Below the pieces are notes generated by a model. It made no database searches. It had not been told where the DNA came from and saw only the letters and a program-made list of their open reading frames with translations. The translations under genes and the position numbers were made by a program. Of a DNA stretch of 64,000 bases, positions 10,010 to 22,214 are shown piece by piece. Source of the stretch: Marisa cornuarietis (lineage: Eukaryota > Mollusca > Gastropoda > Architaenioglossa > Ampullariidae); assembly GCA_004794655.1 (NCBI GenBank), contig SMMW01000641.1, positions 124,001 through 188,000 of the forward strand. Reading direction: 5' to 3'. Within the stretch, counting starts at the first letter, position 1; each line of letters opens with the position of its first letter.

Positions 10010-11162
10010 AGAGCTGAGACAAGTCAAGGAGATGACAGAGAGAAGAGAGCAGATGTGCGGTGGATAGCAGAAGACGAGAAGAGACCATGTCGCTTACACC
10101 CAGCAAATACTGTGGAGGAGGAAAATGAGTGCTGAGGTGGACTCTTATTCATGCGCATACAAGATCTCGTTCTGGAGAATCCAATGGCTATGCGCGACAC
10201 CAGCTGAAATAAATCAGACTACATTGACCCAGTGGTAAGCCACCTTTTGAGATGTTTTAATATTTCAGTACATGCATAACAGTTATATAGCAGTGACCAA
10301 CCACAAAACTAACAACAAAAATGCTGCGTGTCTGGTGTTATGTGTAGCACTTGTGATGTGACTTTTGTTACACAATTTTTACAAATGCTTTTTTCCACCT
10401 TGCATCTTCCAGGTATAATGCCCGGTCAAAGAGAAGTGAACAGCAAGTTCTGGAGCAAGGTGTCAGGGTTCCAATGCCTTCTCTGACATCTGCAGAGCCT
10501 TTGCCACCAGCTGTTTTGAGACCACAAGTCCTGCCAGTGGGAGATGGTCCACAACATGACTTTGAGCTGAAAAGGAACACGGTAGGCACTGCTACAGTAA
10601 GGTCTCGACTGAAGCAAGTGCCTGATGCCTTGATGTCTCGAGCACGTACGGTCAGGCCCATTCTTCAAAATGGTCCTATTGAAGCCAAACCTGTGCAGGA
10701 TTCTTCCTCTGTGCTCTATTCCACCTTCTGGTACAGAAAAAGACGCATGCAGGAGACTGGAATGGAGGTGCAGGGGAAGAAGAGAAAGCTTGGCATCACC
10801 TGTGGCCAGTGTGGCCAGTAAAGACTTCCTGGAACACAAACACAGAGTAGTGTGATCAGTGGTGGTGCCCAGCGAAATCTACACAGACTGCCAAAGAGTG
10901 GATGTCTGACCAGCGAGCTATGAGAACTACCAAGAAACGACAAAGTCAGTCTCATCCACCACCACCTCCATCAGCAGCAGCAGCAGCAGCAGTTCACCAC
11001 ACACCACCACCTGCCCCAGCACCGACTCCAACAGCACTGATAGTTCCATCTCCACCAATTACCCCTTTTTTAGTATCCTCCACCACTGTCCTCTTCTTTC
11101 TAAATCCCCCATTTGAACCGCCCCCAAAGAAAAATCCATCTCCTCATAATACAAGCACCTAG
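10010..11162 (+). pseudogene. Zinc-ribbon ORF of composite repeat, copy 2, disrupted
   Basis: Near-identical to the 4.1-5.2 kb ORF: the same 5' exon (about 10010-10236), acceptor (about 10412) and coding sequence (YNARSKRSEQQ to CGQCGQ). A G-to-T change turns the Glu codon after CGQCGQ into TAA (10819-10821). Small indels follow, so the second Cys pair is out of frame. The Pro/Ala tail continues in another frame to 11162. The TATA box seen in copy 1 is missing because the minisatellite runs directly into the exon. Confidence 0.6.
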
Positions 11163-12837
11163 CCATCTCGGGCATGCTGTTCTTTCTCTGCATGTGGCAT
11201 CTACAGGGCTGGCTGCCTTGTCCTGATATGGCCTTATTGTGGCTTATTGTTTAGGGGAGGGGGACTGCTTTAGAAAGTGATATACCGATTGTTAAAGGTA
11301 GTTATTTTCTGTCCAGGTTTTTTTTTGTCTTTGTGTTCTTCTGGCTATCTACATGTGTGTTCATCGGCTGTCGGGTTTTGGAACGTACTTAGCTTCGGAA
11401 AGGACAGCGCCAGGAGCGGAGACTGTTGTGTGGTTTGTGTTTTGTTTTCTTCCGGAGAGACTGGCTTCACAGAGGACTGGAGATGGAACTTGAACATTGC
11501 ATTCTTGATTGAAAAGAGAACTCTGTTAGGGTGTTTGCACTGGAATTTAATTTTTTTTAATTGTTATTTCTTTTTTCAAATTATATTTATCTTCAAATTT
11601 AACTGTTGTTGTGCTATTATTTCATGTGAAAGTGACTGTAGAGTGCACGTGACAATCTCACATACACCTGTTGCAGAAACCCAATGACTTGAACAATCCC
11701 ATCCCCAAGTAAAAGTGCTTCTAAACATCTGTCTAGTCCTGCCACCACCAAACACATCAACTCACCCAACCCCCTCCTCCTTGCTATTGCCCCTCAAATT
11801 CCTCATAGTTCTCACACCATCACCTCACTGTTACACAGAAAATCAAGCTATCTAAAGTAACCTACTCGTCCTGGCCCTAGTGAACATTCTACATGCCATC
11901 GCTAAACATCTACCCATCTTCTCCCATTAATCTCATCTACCATCACCCTGCATCACAACACTTTAGAATCCATATAAAAGAAATGCTATTCTTCGCAAAC
12001 GTAGTTTACTTACCATTTGCTACCAACTCCATAATGATACCTATCTTGCACCTTCAAATGTCTCAGAAAATATGTCTTTCCTCTAACCCATTCCCCACTG
12101 CTACCTGTCACTGACAAAGTCCCAAGCCCTTGCACAGGCTATGGCTCATATACTCACAAAGCTAATTTTCCAAATCCACTGACCTACATACCCACACATA
12201 GACCCCCTTTTCAGCACACACTCTTTTAGTATCTGTCAACTCTGAAAATCTCTCTCTTATCAAAGGAAACACTTTTTTCCCCAACCCATTCCTAGTGCTG
12301 CCTGTCATTAACAGAAGGTTCCAAGCCCTTGCAAAAGCAGAGGGAGGACTGGATGAATCCCGATTATACACTCTCAAAGCCAGTTTCCCGTATGCTGCCT
12401 GTCTTTGACAGAAGGTCCCAAGCCCTTGGGAGGAAGGTGGCTTGGAGTGTGGGTGGGATTGGACTGATGGTAAAACAACGAAAGTCTGTTTGCAGCAAAA
12501 GCCGCTCAAGTGTCCATCAGCAAGTCCCTTTTGTTTGAAAGCTGCTGAGGGACTGGGGTTGTTTCCCTTGCTCACGCTGCGAGAAGATACGCGTAAGTAC
12601 CGTTTCGAAAACGGGATGTTTATCACTATTTTTTTAGTGTATCATCGTGAGAAGGTAGCTTAGAACTGCGGTAAAACGGGGAAGATAACAGCAAGTGCTG
12701 TCATAAGTATCTCACAAATAGGCCGGCTTTATCCAGCGAAGTTACTTGAATGGCCTGCTGTGTCTCCAAACCCGAATATCACAGAAAGCCAGTCGCTAGT
12801 CTCGTTGTTTGCAGTGTAGTGGATGAAACACTCGCTT

Positions 12838-12968
12838 GTCACCACTGCAGTGAGCAGCTCAGGGTTCAGATCTCGTCTCGGGACACTCTCTGCATGTGAC
12901 ACCTGTTCGATCGCAGGTTCATACTCGATAAATCCTCGATGTCCAGCAACCTTCTGACCCTAGGCCAG
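12838..12968 (+). mobile_element. SINE fragment
   Basis: GGGTTCAGATCTCGTCTCGG resembles a pol III B box and is followed by CACTCTCTGCATGTG, matching the body of the 19.64-kb SINE. The A-box half is degraded. Confidence 0.4.
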
Positions 12969-13374
12969 CTACCCGACGGCCCGCCTACTTTAGGCCTGGA
13001 AATTGTATACTATAGACTTGAAACTCAACATCTGCAAGTGTAATGCGTGGGTGTTCTTTCCTCAGACCTTACTTTAAAACAAAACGAAAAGGAAACGAAG
13101 GAGGGAACAAATCCCCTGTCCAAGGCACGCGCCCCCTTCACAGGCGCGGGCCCTGGTACACCAGACCCCCTGTCGGGCCCCTCTTGTCAGGCCTTGCATA
13201 AATAATGCCTCCCACTTCCGTGCGCAAGAACAACTGACAACACATTTGTTCAAACAACATAAAATTATTATTATACAAGGAAAAATGGTTAGCATAAAAT
13301 TAGGTACACACATATACTAATAAAATGACGAACATTAAAAGTTGACATGCAGTGTCTTATCTCTTTCTCTCTCT

Positions 13375-13376
<2 letters not shown>

Positions 13377-13404
<28 letters not shown>
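13377..13404. repeat. (CA)n microsatellite
   Basis: Short CA run preceded by CT repeats, in the 3' flank of C1q gene A. Confidence 0.9.
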
Positions 13405-13407
<3 letters not shown>

Positions 13408-13651
13408 TTTAGGTCCATATGTCTCGATGGACTACAGCAATCAGTGCGACCTATCAAGTCGTAAAAATGGACAGAAAGGCTTCCCTTTACTGACCGCGTG
13501 GGTGACCGCTGTCCACCTATTATTTTCATACCTGACTACGGCCATGTTGTTTTGGCCTCGAACCAGGCTGGTTCATGACAGGTCGGTTTCTAAACAAACA
13601 GCCCAAATATCCATGTTTTAATGTATTAACATTCGTGTGGACCTCCAGTCT

Positions 13652-16600
13652 TCACGCCTCAGAAGTGATAAGAGCGATGGATAAAAAAGAATGAGCGCCA
13701 CCCCAGTATAAGCCCTCGCTACTTGTCTCCAGCCAAATTCTGTCTCCAGGGCTGGCACGCACCGTCACGCCTGATGAGCAGGAGGCTGTGTAGGGGCTGG
13801 TTTGAGTGGCTCGTGCTCTCACTAAAACATTGCCATTCATCTTGAGGTCAACAAAAAGTGCCGCGATAAAATCTGGGAACATCTGGAGGCTGATAAGGTA
13901 GACACCAGAGAACACGACTGTATACACTCCAGTCAAAGGGTCATGGCCATCTCCAATGTCAAAAACCTCGGAAAAGTTTATGGGAACACTTCTGGGTACG
14001 TCAGTCCTCCCGTTACTGGTTGAGGGTAGCTGACCTAGAAAAGCTGCCTTTGATTCTGCAATAAATGACAATAAAATCATGTGAACAGGTCGCTGGTGAC
14101 CTAAGAATTCTGTTGATCAGCGCTGTTTTACAGGACTGAGTAGTGGTATATATGTGTTATATAGAGATGAGTAGTGGTATATATGTGTTATACAGAGATG
14201 AGTAGTGGTATATATGTGTTATATAGAGATGAGTAGTGGTATATATGTGTTATACAGAGATGAGTAGTGGTATATATGTGTTATACAGAGATGAGTAGTG
14301 GTATATATGTGTTATATAGAGATGAGTAGTGGTATGTATGTGTTATACAGAGATGAGTAGTGGTATATATGTGTTATACAGAGATGAGTAGTGGTATATA
14401 TGTGTTATATAGAGATGAGTAGTGGTATATATGTGTTATACAGAGATGAGTAGTGGTATATATGTGTTATACAGAGATGAGTAGTGGTATATATGTGTTA
14501 TACAGAGATGAGTAGTGGTATATATGTGTTATATAGAGATGAGTAGTGGTATATATGTGTTATACAGAGATGAGTAGTGGTATATATGTGTTATACAGAG
14601 ATGAGTAGTGGTATATATGTGTTATATAGAGATGAGTAGTGGTATGTATGTGTTATACAGAGATGAGTAGTGGTATATATGTGTTATACAGAGATGAGTA
14701 GTGGTATATATGTGTTATACAGAGATGAGTAGTGGTATATATGTGTTATACAGAGATGAGTAGTGGTATATATGTGTTATACAGAGATGAGTAGTGGTAT
14801 ATATGTGTTATATAGAGATGAGTAGTGGTATATATGTGTTATATAGAGATGAGTAGTGGTATATATGTGTTATACAGAGATGAGTAGTGGTATATATGTG
14901 TTATATAGAGATGAGTAGTGGTATATATGTGTTATATAGAGATGAGTAGTGGTATATATGTGTTATAAAGAGATGAGTAGTGGTATATATGTGTTATACA
15001 GAGATGAGTAGTGGTATATATGTGTTATACAGAGATGAGTAGTGGTATATATGTGTTATACAGAGATGAGTAGTGGTATATATGTGTTATACAGAGATGA
15101 GTAGTGGTATATATGTGTTATATAGAGATGAGTAGTGGTATATATGTGTTATATAGAGATGAGTAGTGGTATATATGTGTTATATAGAGATGAGTAGTGG
15201 TATATATATGTTATACAGAGATGAGTAGTGGTATATATGTGTTATACAGAGATGAGTAGTGATATATATGTGTTATACAGAGATGAGTAGTGATATATAT
15301 GTGTTATACAGAGATGAGTAGTGGTATATATGTGTTATACAGAGATGAGTAGTGGTATATATGTGTTATACAGAGATGAGTAGTGGTATATATGTGTTAT
15401 ATAGAGATGAGTAGTGGTATATATGTGTTATATAGAGATGAGTAGTGGTATATATGTGTTATATAGAGATGAGTAGTGGTATATATGTGTTATACAGAGA
15501 TGACTAGTGGTATGTATGTGTTATACAGAGATGAGTAGTGGTATATATGTGTTATACAGAGATGACTAGTGGTATGTATGTGTTATACAGAGATGAGTAG
15601 TGGTATATATGTGTTATATAGAGATGAGTAGTGGTATATATGTGTTATATAGAGATGAGTAGTGGTATATATGTGTTATACAGAGATGAGTAGTGGTATA
15701 TATGTGTTATATAGAGATGAGTAGTGGTATATATGTGTTATACAGAGATGAGTAGTGGTATATATGTGTTATATAGAGATGAGTAGTGGTATATATGTGT
15801 TATACAGAGATGAGTAGTGGTATATATGTGTTATACAGAGATGAGTAGTGGTATATATGTGTTATATAGAGATGAGTAGTGGTATATATGTGTTATACGG
15901 AGATGAGTAGTGGTATATATGTGTTATACAGAAGTGAGTAGTGGTATATATGTGTTATACAGAGATGAGTAGTGGTATATATGTGTTATATAGAGATGCG
16001 TAGTGGTATATATGTGTTATACAGAGATGAGTAGTGGTATATATGTGTTATTTAGAGATGAGTAGTGGTATATATGTGTTATACAGAGATGAGTAATGAT
16101 ATATATGTGTTATACAGAGATGAGTAGTGATATATATTTGTTATACAGAGATGAGTAGTGGTATGTATGTGTTATACAGAGATGACTAGTGGTATGTATG
16201 TGTTATACAGAGATGAGTAGTGGTATATATGTGTTATACAGAGATGAGTAGTGGTATATATGTGTTATACAGAGATGACTAGTGGTATGTATGTGTTATA
16301 CAGAGATGAGTAGTGGTATATATGTGTTATACAGAGATGACTAGTGGTATGTATGTGTTATACAGAGATGAGTAGTGGTATGTATGTGTTATACAGAGAT
16401 GAGTAGTGGTATATATGTGTTATATAGAGATGACTAGTGGTATGTATGTGTTATACAGAGATGAGTAGGGGTATGTATGTGTTATACAGAGATGACTAGT
16501 GGTATGTATGTGTTATACAGAGATGAGTAGTGGTATATATGTGTTATACAGAGATAGTGGTATATATATGTTATACAGAGATGAGTAGCGGTATATATGT

Positions 16601-18475
16601 GTTGTACCTATCCAACATTGAATCTCTTAACTGAGGACTGAAAACCCGCCTCTTCCTTGAATATTACTTCAAACAACAGTCCATAATATGCTGGTCCTTT
16701 TACAACCCCTCCCCCATCCCTTTTCCGTTTATTGGTGCTTCCCTGCTCGTCTTCCCCTGACGAATCACAACGCTTAGTTACCGTTACCCGACTCCTCTTT
16801 GCGTTTCCTATATTTGTCTTTTATTAGTCATCCGTACTGTTGTTTCTCCCGTTCCTTCTGTTCTTGTCTCAGGCGCTAAAAGCACACTCCATGTGAGGGT
16901 GAGTATGTGCTATACAAATTACGCATTTATTAATTATTACATTGGCCACAGCAAGAGCCATGTTGGTGTTGGCAGGACAGGCCGTGGATGATGTTTCCCC
17001 AGTCACTGGAGTGTCCTCCTTTATACATGATTCATCGCCTTGTAGGAGATACTTTGTGTAAATAGTTTCCTTTTAAATAAAACTAGCCGAATGATACTTT
17101 GTATAAATAAATTCCTTTCAAATAAAACCAACCGAATGAGGATCACACGCGTCAGTGTAAGAGATGACAAAACACGTGACAACCTCGGACGATTACAACA
17201 GTTGTTACCTGGAGACGATCTGATGTCTTCTCTCTGACTGCCGCAGGTGACCTTTGATTCAGTTTCTTTAACTTGTTCTCCAGCCCCAGGAGAGCTGCGT
17301 TTTTGTAAGTCAACCTGTAAACAGAATCACTACCTGATATGTTGCTATAAGCAGAACTTAAGTTTTATGATATAATGGAATAAACCGTATGTAAATGAGA
17401 TTATCAGTTTATTCGTCTCCACATTTATTGTTTACCTGTGCATTAGGCTGCAAAGCTGTAAACTGTTGCTGCAGAGCCCACAGCTCCCTCCTCAACTCAA
17501 CTGCTTGAAGCTGCGCGCGCAGCTCTGCTACTTCCTGTGCCACTTGCCATGTGACAGACGTCTGTGAGCTGTTTTGAATAAAGTCTGTCTTATAATTGTT
17601 TTTAACATATAACCATACATTTTGGTGTAAGCTGATGTTGTCGTAAACCACACTTATAGGTATCTACACTGAGTTACATGAAGTATAAAGGCACATCTTA
17701 GCTCAACTGACTGGAGTAAATATGTCTGTCTGTGACATCTCATGTCTGTCAGGTCAAAACTGAATTTTCGAAGCAGTTAAGATGTTTTCGCTTCAGTGGA
17801 AGCTTAATTTCGTGCTTAATTTCGTGCTGTCTTTGTTAGTAGCGGCCATACTAGCTCTTGATCACCGATAGTATTTCACACTGAGCAATATGAGACCGGG
17901 ATTACACAGTCTGTATTTCCATACACGCTCTGACAGCTGATCACTCAGTCGAAAGTCTTTTACACCCACTGACGAATATCTCGAATAATCCTAAAACAAA
18001 CACACACAAACATTTACTCAGCCTCTATCACTCTATCGGCTGCTATACTCATACTCAATTTTTTTTTTGCGACAGAAGAGCACAGCTGTTCCTCCGCATT
18101 CAAACTGTTCCACGATTGAACATTTCGACGATTCTCGACGAGTTTATTTTCGAGAGAATTCTGTTTTGGTGCTTGAGCACTTATTCTGCACTCGACCATT
18201 GTGCTACAAACTGGACCTTCATGAGAGGGTATGCGAGAGGTTAAAAATGAAATAAAATACATCATGTGTTACCTATGAAGCCCACTTCTGCAGTCCTGTT
18301 TAAGATCTGTTATAAACTTGCGAAGAACTTCCATCTCCGCCTCCAGACGATGAAGTCGTCTGCTGTGCTGAGTCTCTGACTCCTGTGAACTGACAGGACT
18401 TGTATTCGCATCAAGTGACAGTGACAGTGTCACCATCACCAGTAGACACACAGTCACACCTCCTGTCACCGTCAT
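13652..18475 (-). CDS. C1q-domain protein, gene A
   Basis: Secreted C1q-like protein of about 281 residues, likely a trimeric pattern-recognition lectin. Coding exons on the minus strand: 18273-18475, 17436-17568, 17209-17314, 13652-14055; intron phases 2, 0, 1. Exon 1 gives a signal peptide (MTVTGGVTVCLLVMVTL) and a heptad helix (RLEAEMEVLRKF) with a Cys suited to chain linkage. Exon 2 is a coiled coil (VAELRAQLQAVELRREL). Exon 3 is a polar hinge of 35 residues, 10 longer than in genes B and C. Exon 4 is the C1q head: AAFLG, FSEVFDIGDG, the conserved GVYLISLQMFP strand and a closing SFLSIALI. No collagen repeats. The start is the first Met of the signal peptide, 18 nt after a 5'-UTR acceptor shared by all three paralogues. 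An ATTAAA (about 13618-13623) is a weak poly-A candidate. Intron 3 is swollen by a minisatellite and a LINE end. Confidence 0.85.
14125..16612. repeat. 31-bp minisatellite, about 79 units, in intron 3 of gene A
   Basis: Units of 31 bp with core GAGTAGTGGTATATATGTGT alternate mainly between TATACAGAGAT and TATATAGAGAT forms; rarer variants (GTATGTATG, GACTAGTGG, GATATATAT) cluster toward the right end. The array is almost perfectly in register. Lies wholly in an intron. Confidence 0.97.
16620..16945 (+). mobile_element. 5'-truncated LINE 3' end
   Basis: Starts within a reverse-transcriptase tail motif (AAAACCCGCCTCTTCCTTGA, compare KTHLFLE), continues through a pyrimidine-rich 3' UTR and ends with GCGCTAAAAGCACACTCCAT and TGTGCTATACAAAT, then AT-rich DNA. 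Related to the copies at 25.88 and 38.67 kb, more diverged. Confidence 0.65.
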
Positions 18476-18679
18476 GGTTGTTTGAACAGCAATCTGTTGA
18501 TCATTGAGACTTGTGTAAAGTAAAACCGTAAATATTTTTTCCGAGGCATATTTTTCTCTCAAAGAGAAAAATTCTTTCTCCCACTTTCATCTCTGCAACA
18601 ATGCAATGTGTCCATATTCTGTGCTGAATCACATTTTAAAACGGAATGATAGGTTTAAATATTCTGCTGGCATACATTT

Positions 18680-18785
18680 TGTAGTTTGAATTAGTTATTA
18701 TTGTTCTAAAGTACAGGTCATGAGGTTTCTAGTTATTGTCTGAATTAGTCATTATTGTTCTAAAGTACAGGTTATGAAGTCCCTG
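18680..18785. repeat. Two-copy tandem repeat in 5' intron of gene A
   Basis: A segment of about 60 bp containing TATTGTTCTAAAGTACAGGT occurs twice in tandem. Part of the 5'-UTR intron of C1q gene A; no other role visible. Confidence 0.7.
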
Positions 18786-19641
18786 TTTGGCACCAGAATT
18801 GAGTTAATATCATAAGTTGCGAACATAAAATTGTCCGTAAATGTGACAAGGTAAGTGTCAAGGCTATGACCGGGTTAATATTTCCCTGCTCAGTCTGTGA
18901 TGGCAAACAAAGCATGGCGCACGTGAAAATGGGAATGAGTGCGTGGTTGCGTGAGCGATTGGAAGTTTCTGAAAAGATGAATGTGTACTACATTTTCTGC
19001 AAACGGGTGGCCACTCGTTCACTTCCCGAGGAAACACGCTGGATGCAGAGACACGCTGCTCGTGGGAAGTGGAGGATGTGCCTACAAAGCTCAGTATAAA
19101 CAGTTTCTCTCTTCGTAAAAATTTGATCCGTTTTTCGAACCTTAGTTTCTCAAAACTTTTTGTTTTGCATCACTGATGCACTCTGGTTTACATCTGTTAT
19201 AACATGAATTTATAATTTAGGCACAGTTTTTGGGCTGAGAGCTTTAAGTCCACGCTCGCCTGCTGAAGGTACTGTTGGCACAAGACCAAGCCTTTGTAAC
19301 GGACGCAGACTGAGGCGTTTTCCGACAGGGACTGAACGCAGGACAGTAGTACCTTGTGTGCTCTATTCATAGAATAAATGATTCCTATTCATAGTATCCT
19401 ATCTGTACACAAGAGGACCTATTTGGAACACCAGACATGTGACTTTGTCTCCCCACCGGTCTGTGGGACATTCCAGTGTATATCTTCATGTAAGGGTATG
19501 GGAGAACAAGACAGACACAGTTTCTGGTGAGACAGGGAGGAAGCGAATGTGTAGTGATTCGTTTAATTGGTATGTGAGTGCTCGTGGGAAGTTTCTTTTT
19601 ATTTTATGCTATTAAATGTTGACAGGTTCCGTAAAGGCAGA

Positions 19642-19800
19642 GGCTAGCCGGTGGTGGAATGGTTAGTACCTGTCACTATTACAATGAAGGTTTGCTGTCC
19701 TGGGTTCAGCTCTCGTCCCGGGCACGCTGTTCTTTCTCTGCATGTAGGATCTATTTACAGGGCTACCTTGCCTTGACATATAATTAGTTGCTGGCTCGGC
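19642..19800 (+). mobile_element. tRNA-derived SINE
   Basis: A-box-like TGGTGGAATGGTTAGT (about 19652) and B-box-like GGGTTCAGCTCTCG (about 19702) are spaced as in a tRNA head, followed by the body CACGCTGTTCTTTCTCTGCA. Best-preserved member of the SINE family also seen at 5.27, 11.16 and 12.84 kb. Sits in the 5'-UTR intron of gene A. Confidence 0.65.
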
Positions 19801-20284
19801 TTAAAATATCAATTCCTCCCCCATCCCCACTCCCGTAATGGCAGAGTTGTCTTGTATTTTGTGAAAGAGCAAGTAGCGCACGCGTGAGAGTAGTGGCGGG
19901 TGACATGACATGGACCTTAGACTGGACAATTTATGCATCGAATGGAAGTGTTTCAGGAATTTCAAGCAACTTGTTTCATACGAGATGTGTCGCTATTCTG
20001 CGGTGTCCTGATGTTCACTGCACTTGACTTCGTCATATGTTAAAAGGCTTCTTGGTTTAGACAGAGTGCGGCAACATGCTGCTAAAGGCTTTGGTTCATT
20101 TGAAATACATCAAAGAACGGACGTGTACAGGTGGACAGACGACTTTCTGCCGAGATCAGCGCTTAGTCTCTTACGAAGTTCTCCCCTCTTAGTCTCGGCG
20201 AGCTTCAACAATGAATGTGACTAAACCGGAAGCTTTTTTTTTTTTTTACACGAAAGCCTCGTTCTAACCGTTAACTGAAAAAAA

Positions 20285-20605
20285 TCGTCTGCATGCAGTC
20301 CATATCTGCTTATCGCGTGCTGTAGGCGCCTTCTCCACTCATCTTACTCCACACTCACGCCAGGCTTAGGCAAACGCATACAACTTAAGCCCCGGCTACT
20401 GGCACTGGTGGTACTGCACACTGATACACAACAATCTGAACAGCTAGAACATTTATTTCCAAGTGAATGATTGAAGTCCTCGATTCCCCCATTCTCGAAG
20501 GTAGCGCCGGAAGTTGCTATAACCCAATGCGCGAACACAACAGTTTTTCGCGCTTTCCGGCGCAGACGGCCAAGATGCTGCTCCACTAGTAATATAACTC
20601 CGTGC
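20285..20605 (-). pseudogene. Broken THAP exon repeat copy
   Basis: Clear nucleotide similarity to about 2100-2425, covering the THAP exon start and its upstream DNA. It encodes CCVSVCSTT and LSCMRLPKPGVSVE, then TAA where the 2-kb copy has Gln. The HIS-side ligand CSRH is not preserved. A dispersed relic inside the 5' intron of C1q gene A. Confidence 0.7.
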
Positions 20606-20972
20606 ATCAAAGCTTAACATCAAAGCAGCCTCTACTGCCTTATCTCTAAATGGACTCGGGCAGCCACCGTAATAAATAATCAATAACAAAATAATTAGCT
20701 GTCACCTGAAAATTTTCAAAAATACAGCTAAAGCGCTTGTTTTTTGGAGGAACCAGAACCCGGGGAAAGGAGAGTTGAAAGAAATATACAAGAGAAAAGA
20801 GAAATGTTGGAATAGGTCAACTGACATAATGGCTGCCATGATAACCTGCATGGACAAGCTCTAAATTACGTAAATCCTTGTAAAATATATAAACTTTATA
20901 AAAGTAAAGACAGTCCAAGATGACCGAAAGGGACACAGAAAAAGTTACACGAGGGAGACTAAGAAGCTTTAC

Positions 20973-21036
20973 CTTTTTCTTCAGCAGCTGCAAAGGGAGA
21001 CGCAAGTTGGTAGAATGGTGCCGCTTTTTATATTCA
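20973..21036 (-). promoter_or_regulatory. Core promoter and 5'-UTR exon of C1q gene A
   Basis: On the minus strand GAATATAAAAAGC (21024-21036) is a TATA box. About 50 nt downstream a donor AAAAAG|GTAAAG (exon end 20973) closes a short untranslated exon, which joins the acceptor at 18493, 18 nt before the ATG. The same layout is present in genes B and C. Confidence 0.65.
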
Positions 21037-22214
21037 ACCGAGAGAACTTTTAAAATGCAGAAACCACTAGACACGACATGCGTCATATCCTAGCTAACCT
21101 CTTTCCTCCACAACACTCGCTGTCTTTAGTTCGAATGTGTTCGTCCCTTCACCATGCAGTCGGACATTGTACGCAGGACAGTACCGTTTGTGTTCTGTTC
21201 ATGCAATAAGTGTTTCCTGGGCGTAGGAAGATGGGGCGCCCCATCAGAGTACAACGGGATTGAGAGTGAACACCGGACCTTTTAACTTTGCCCTACAAGA
21301 ACCTCAACACTAATGACACATCAACAACTGATATCCTGAGGCTGGAGACAGCTTCTGTTCTAACGTTTAGCATACTAGATGATTTGGATTTTCTAACCAG
21401 AGCATTAGTTAATTTCTCGGGACTAGATAAAACAAAGACTAGATTTTCTGATCATTACAAAAAATATATACTATTTTTCTTGACAAACGCAATTTGATCA
21501 TTTGAATAACCGAATTTAAAGTAAAAATGAGACTAGTAATAGTTATTTGCTTAATCCAGTATATTTCCGATATGTTTGACTTAACAGCTATCAATATGAA
21601 TTTTTTTTATGTAAATTACTGTTCAATGGGGTCAGGATATTCGTCTGCTGTATATATTTGTGAAATCAACGTTATATTTCAAATATTGTAAATAAATGGA
21701 ACAAGATGCAAAACAACAGGACTAGAATTAAGTTCTGAGATTCCGCCTGCTTAACCACAGTTACCTGCAAACATTATGATAGACAAACGAGAGTGTAAGT
21801 AGTTAAGTAGATTTCTCTGTGACATATAGGGACTGTGATGAGCATACAATGAACCACTCGGTCCTCACTCTTTAAAATGAAAAGGGAAAGAAGAGCATTT
21901 TCAGCACTTTATTCAATAGCTTTGACAGCGTAAATATTAAAACATGAACTGAAATAATAGATGAAACAAATCTATTATGCCACCTGTATGTTGCTCTAAT
22001 AGCAAATTATTAAAACATAAAATATTAATCTCATGAATAAATTTGAAACTCTGCATATATCCATTGTAGAGAAGTAGAAATAACAGGAAACTGCATAAAC
22101 AGTTTACAACTGAATGTTGAGGACACTTATGGAATAAACTAGGATATATTTAAGTAAATACTATTAAAGCCCGTCTCACGAAGAAGCAGTCTATCTGCGT
22201 AGACATTAATATCC
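21037..22214. other. Spacer between C1q genes A and B
   Basis: AT-rich with no recognised coding sequence. A minus-strand AATAAA (TTTATT at 21908-21913) about 300 nt past the stop of gene B is the likely poly-A signal of B, so the right part is its 3' UTR. Confidence 0.5.

Larger units (their letters stand above)
6825..12460 (+). repeat. Composite repeat unit, copy 2
   Basis: Second, longer copy of the 2475-6410 unit with the parts in the same order. Extra sequence between 8000 and 9640 carries additional exons of the element's gene. Diverged by point changes, indels and a nonsense change in the ORF. Homology to copy 1 ends around 12460 after two copies of the TTTGACAGAAGG motif (12300 and 12400). 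Confidence 0.6.

Noticed and set aside
14125..16612. Regular repeats with short variable parts, considered as a CRISPR array.
   Set aside because: Units are contiguous with no unique spacers, and the DNA is eukaryotic.
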